Assembly (NCBI GenBank): GCA_030698575.1
Contig: JAUYMQ010000632.1
Coordinates: 1-5,669 of the forward strand
Source: Deltaproteobacteria bacterium
GTDB lineage: Bacteria; JAUYMQ01
DNA: 5,669 nucleotides
Direction of reading: 5' to 3'
Below, in pieces: positions 5,078 through 5,669 of this stretch. Both the position numbers and the translations under genes were made by a program. Below the pieces are notes generated by a model. It was not told the origin of the DNA, made no database searches, and saw nothing but the letters and a program-made list of their open reading frames with translations. Within the stretch, counting starts at the first letter, position 1, and the number at the start of each line of letters is the position of its first letter.

Positions 5078-5669
5078 TGCACGTACCCCAGCGCGCGGAG
5101 AACCCCCTTGGTCTGCTCGTCGACGGGGCCCTGCCCCTCGACGGTGACCAGCATCGGTTTGAGGGCCTCGCGCAGGCGCGCAAGACGTCCCGGCTCGGCG
5201 GACGCCAGATCGTGAAGCTCGTAGGGGTCCTTCGCGAGATCGAACAGCGCGGGCGCCGCGAGGATGTCGCCCGAGGGGACGAGCCTCGACTCCATGCTCT
5301 TGAAATCGCCCTCGACCGCCGCGAGGTGCAGCTCCTCGTCCCAGGTTTCGGTGCGCGCCACGATCGCGCGATCGGGGAGCTTCCGTTCGACCAGCCCCGG
5401 CACCGGGAGCGGCAGCACCGCCCCCTCGAGCTTGTCCGGCGCGGGAACGCCGAGGAACGCCAGGAGCGTGGGCGTCACGTCGACGAGCGAGGCGGGCCAC
5501 TCCATGACGGACCCGGCGGGGAGATACCCCGGCAGCCGCAGGACCCAGGGCACGTGCAGCACCTCTTCGTAAGCTTTCCCGTTGTGTCCGCGCTCGCCGC
5601 GCTCGCCGAGCAGCTCGCCGTGATCGGCGGTGACCACGATGAGCGTCCGCTCACGCATCCCCCGCGCCT
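5074..5669 (-). CDS. Sulfatase-family protein, C-terminal part only (5' end outside the window)
   Basis: The 197 visible residues are the C-terminal portion of a type I sulfatase (alkaline-phosphatase superfamily). TLIVVTADHGE is the characteristic segment carrying the metal-ligand Asp and His (visible residues 15-16), followed by LLGERGERGHNGKAYEEVLHVPW. The SLVDVTPTLLAFLGV helix and the terminal LFDLAKDPYELHDLA motif are both hallmarks of sulfatases. The frame is open to the window edge; the ATG at 5658-5656 is inside the domain and is not the start. The formylglycine-forming Cys/Ser motif, needed to tell a true sulfatase from a phosphotransferase or inactive homologue, lies outside. Known relatives hydrolyse sulfate esters on carbohydrates, often in the periplasm or outside the cell; whether this one has a signal peptide or membrane anchor is not visible. 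The gene overlaps the GT9 gene by 4 bases, so it belongs to the glycan operon. Confidence 0.92.
   Translation of the reverse strand, partial: ARGMRERTLIVVTADHGELLGERGERGHNGKAYEEVLHVPWVLRLPGYLPAGSVMEWPASLVDVTPTLLAFLGVPAPDKLEGAVLPLPVPGLVERKLPDRAIVARTETWDEELHLAAVEGDFKSMESRLVPSGDILAAPALFDLAKDPYELHDLASAEPGRLARLREALKPMLVTVEGQGPVDEQTKGVLRALGYVQ

Noticed and set aside
5078-5500. N-terminal extension of the GT9 gene (start at 5500)
   Set aside because: It overlaps the sulfatase gene in another frame and has Arg/Gly-rich, motif-free translation. The GTGA overlap at 5077 is the expected operon junction.

Overview
The window is visibly G+C-rich and almost fully coding, with every supportable gene on the minus strand. 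A GT9 (heptosyltransferase-type) glycosyltransferase next to a sulfatase-superfamily enzyme and two GT4 glycosyltransferases points to a diderm (Gram-negative-type) bacterium making a surface polysaccharide or lipopolysaccharide. The phylum cannot be fixed from this stretch. The codon bias (strong G/C at third positions) and the TGTCATTGCGAGGAG-type dispersed repeat would fit a deltaproteobacterium-like lineage or a high-GC candidate phylum, but that is an inference.

Read in the direction of transcription (high to low coordinates), the first block is a tightly packed operon. It contains the C-terminal part of a sulfatase-family protein (5669-5074, N-terminus outside the window), a GT9 glycosyltransferase (5077-3830), a GT4 glycosyltransferase (3830-2649) and a second GT4 glycosyltransferase (2665-1565). 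Consecutive genes overlap by 4, 1 and 17 bases, so they are very probably co-transcribed and translationally coupled. Together they look like the late part of a glycan assembly locus: successive sugar transfers plus a sulfatase-like enzyme that may edit or decorate the product.

The second block is a 393-base non-coding region (1172-1564). Next to the last glycosyltransferase stop codon lies a 230-bp repeat element (1326-1555): a full-length repeat copy, four tandem 36-bp derivative units in the opposite orientation, and a second full-length copy, so the ends form inverted repeats. Downstream of it on the minus strand come a short perfect dyad (1271-1295), a convincing sigma-70-type promoter (-35 TTGCGC, 18-bp spacer, -10 TAGAAT) and a structured leader.

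The third block is driven by that promoter. It holds a 90-residue exported small protein of unknown function (1171-899) and, 63 bases further on, an M20-family metallopeptidase/deacylase (835-1, C-terminus outside the window). Nothing in the sequence ties this pair functionally to the polysaccharide operon. The repeat element sits exactly at the boundary between the two transcription units. I see no tRNA, rRNA, CRISPR array, transposase or phage gene.
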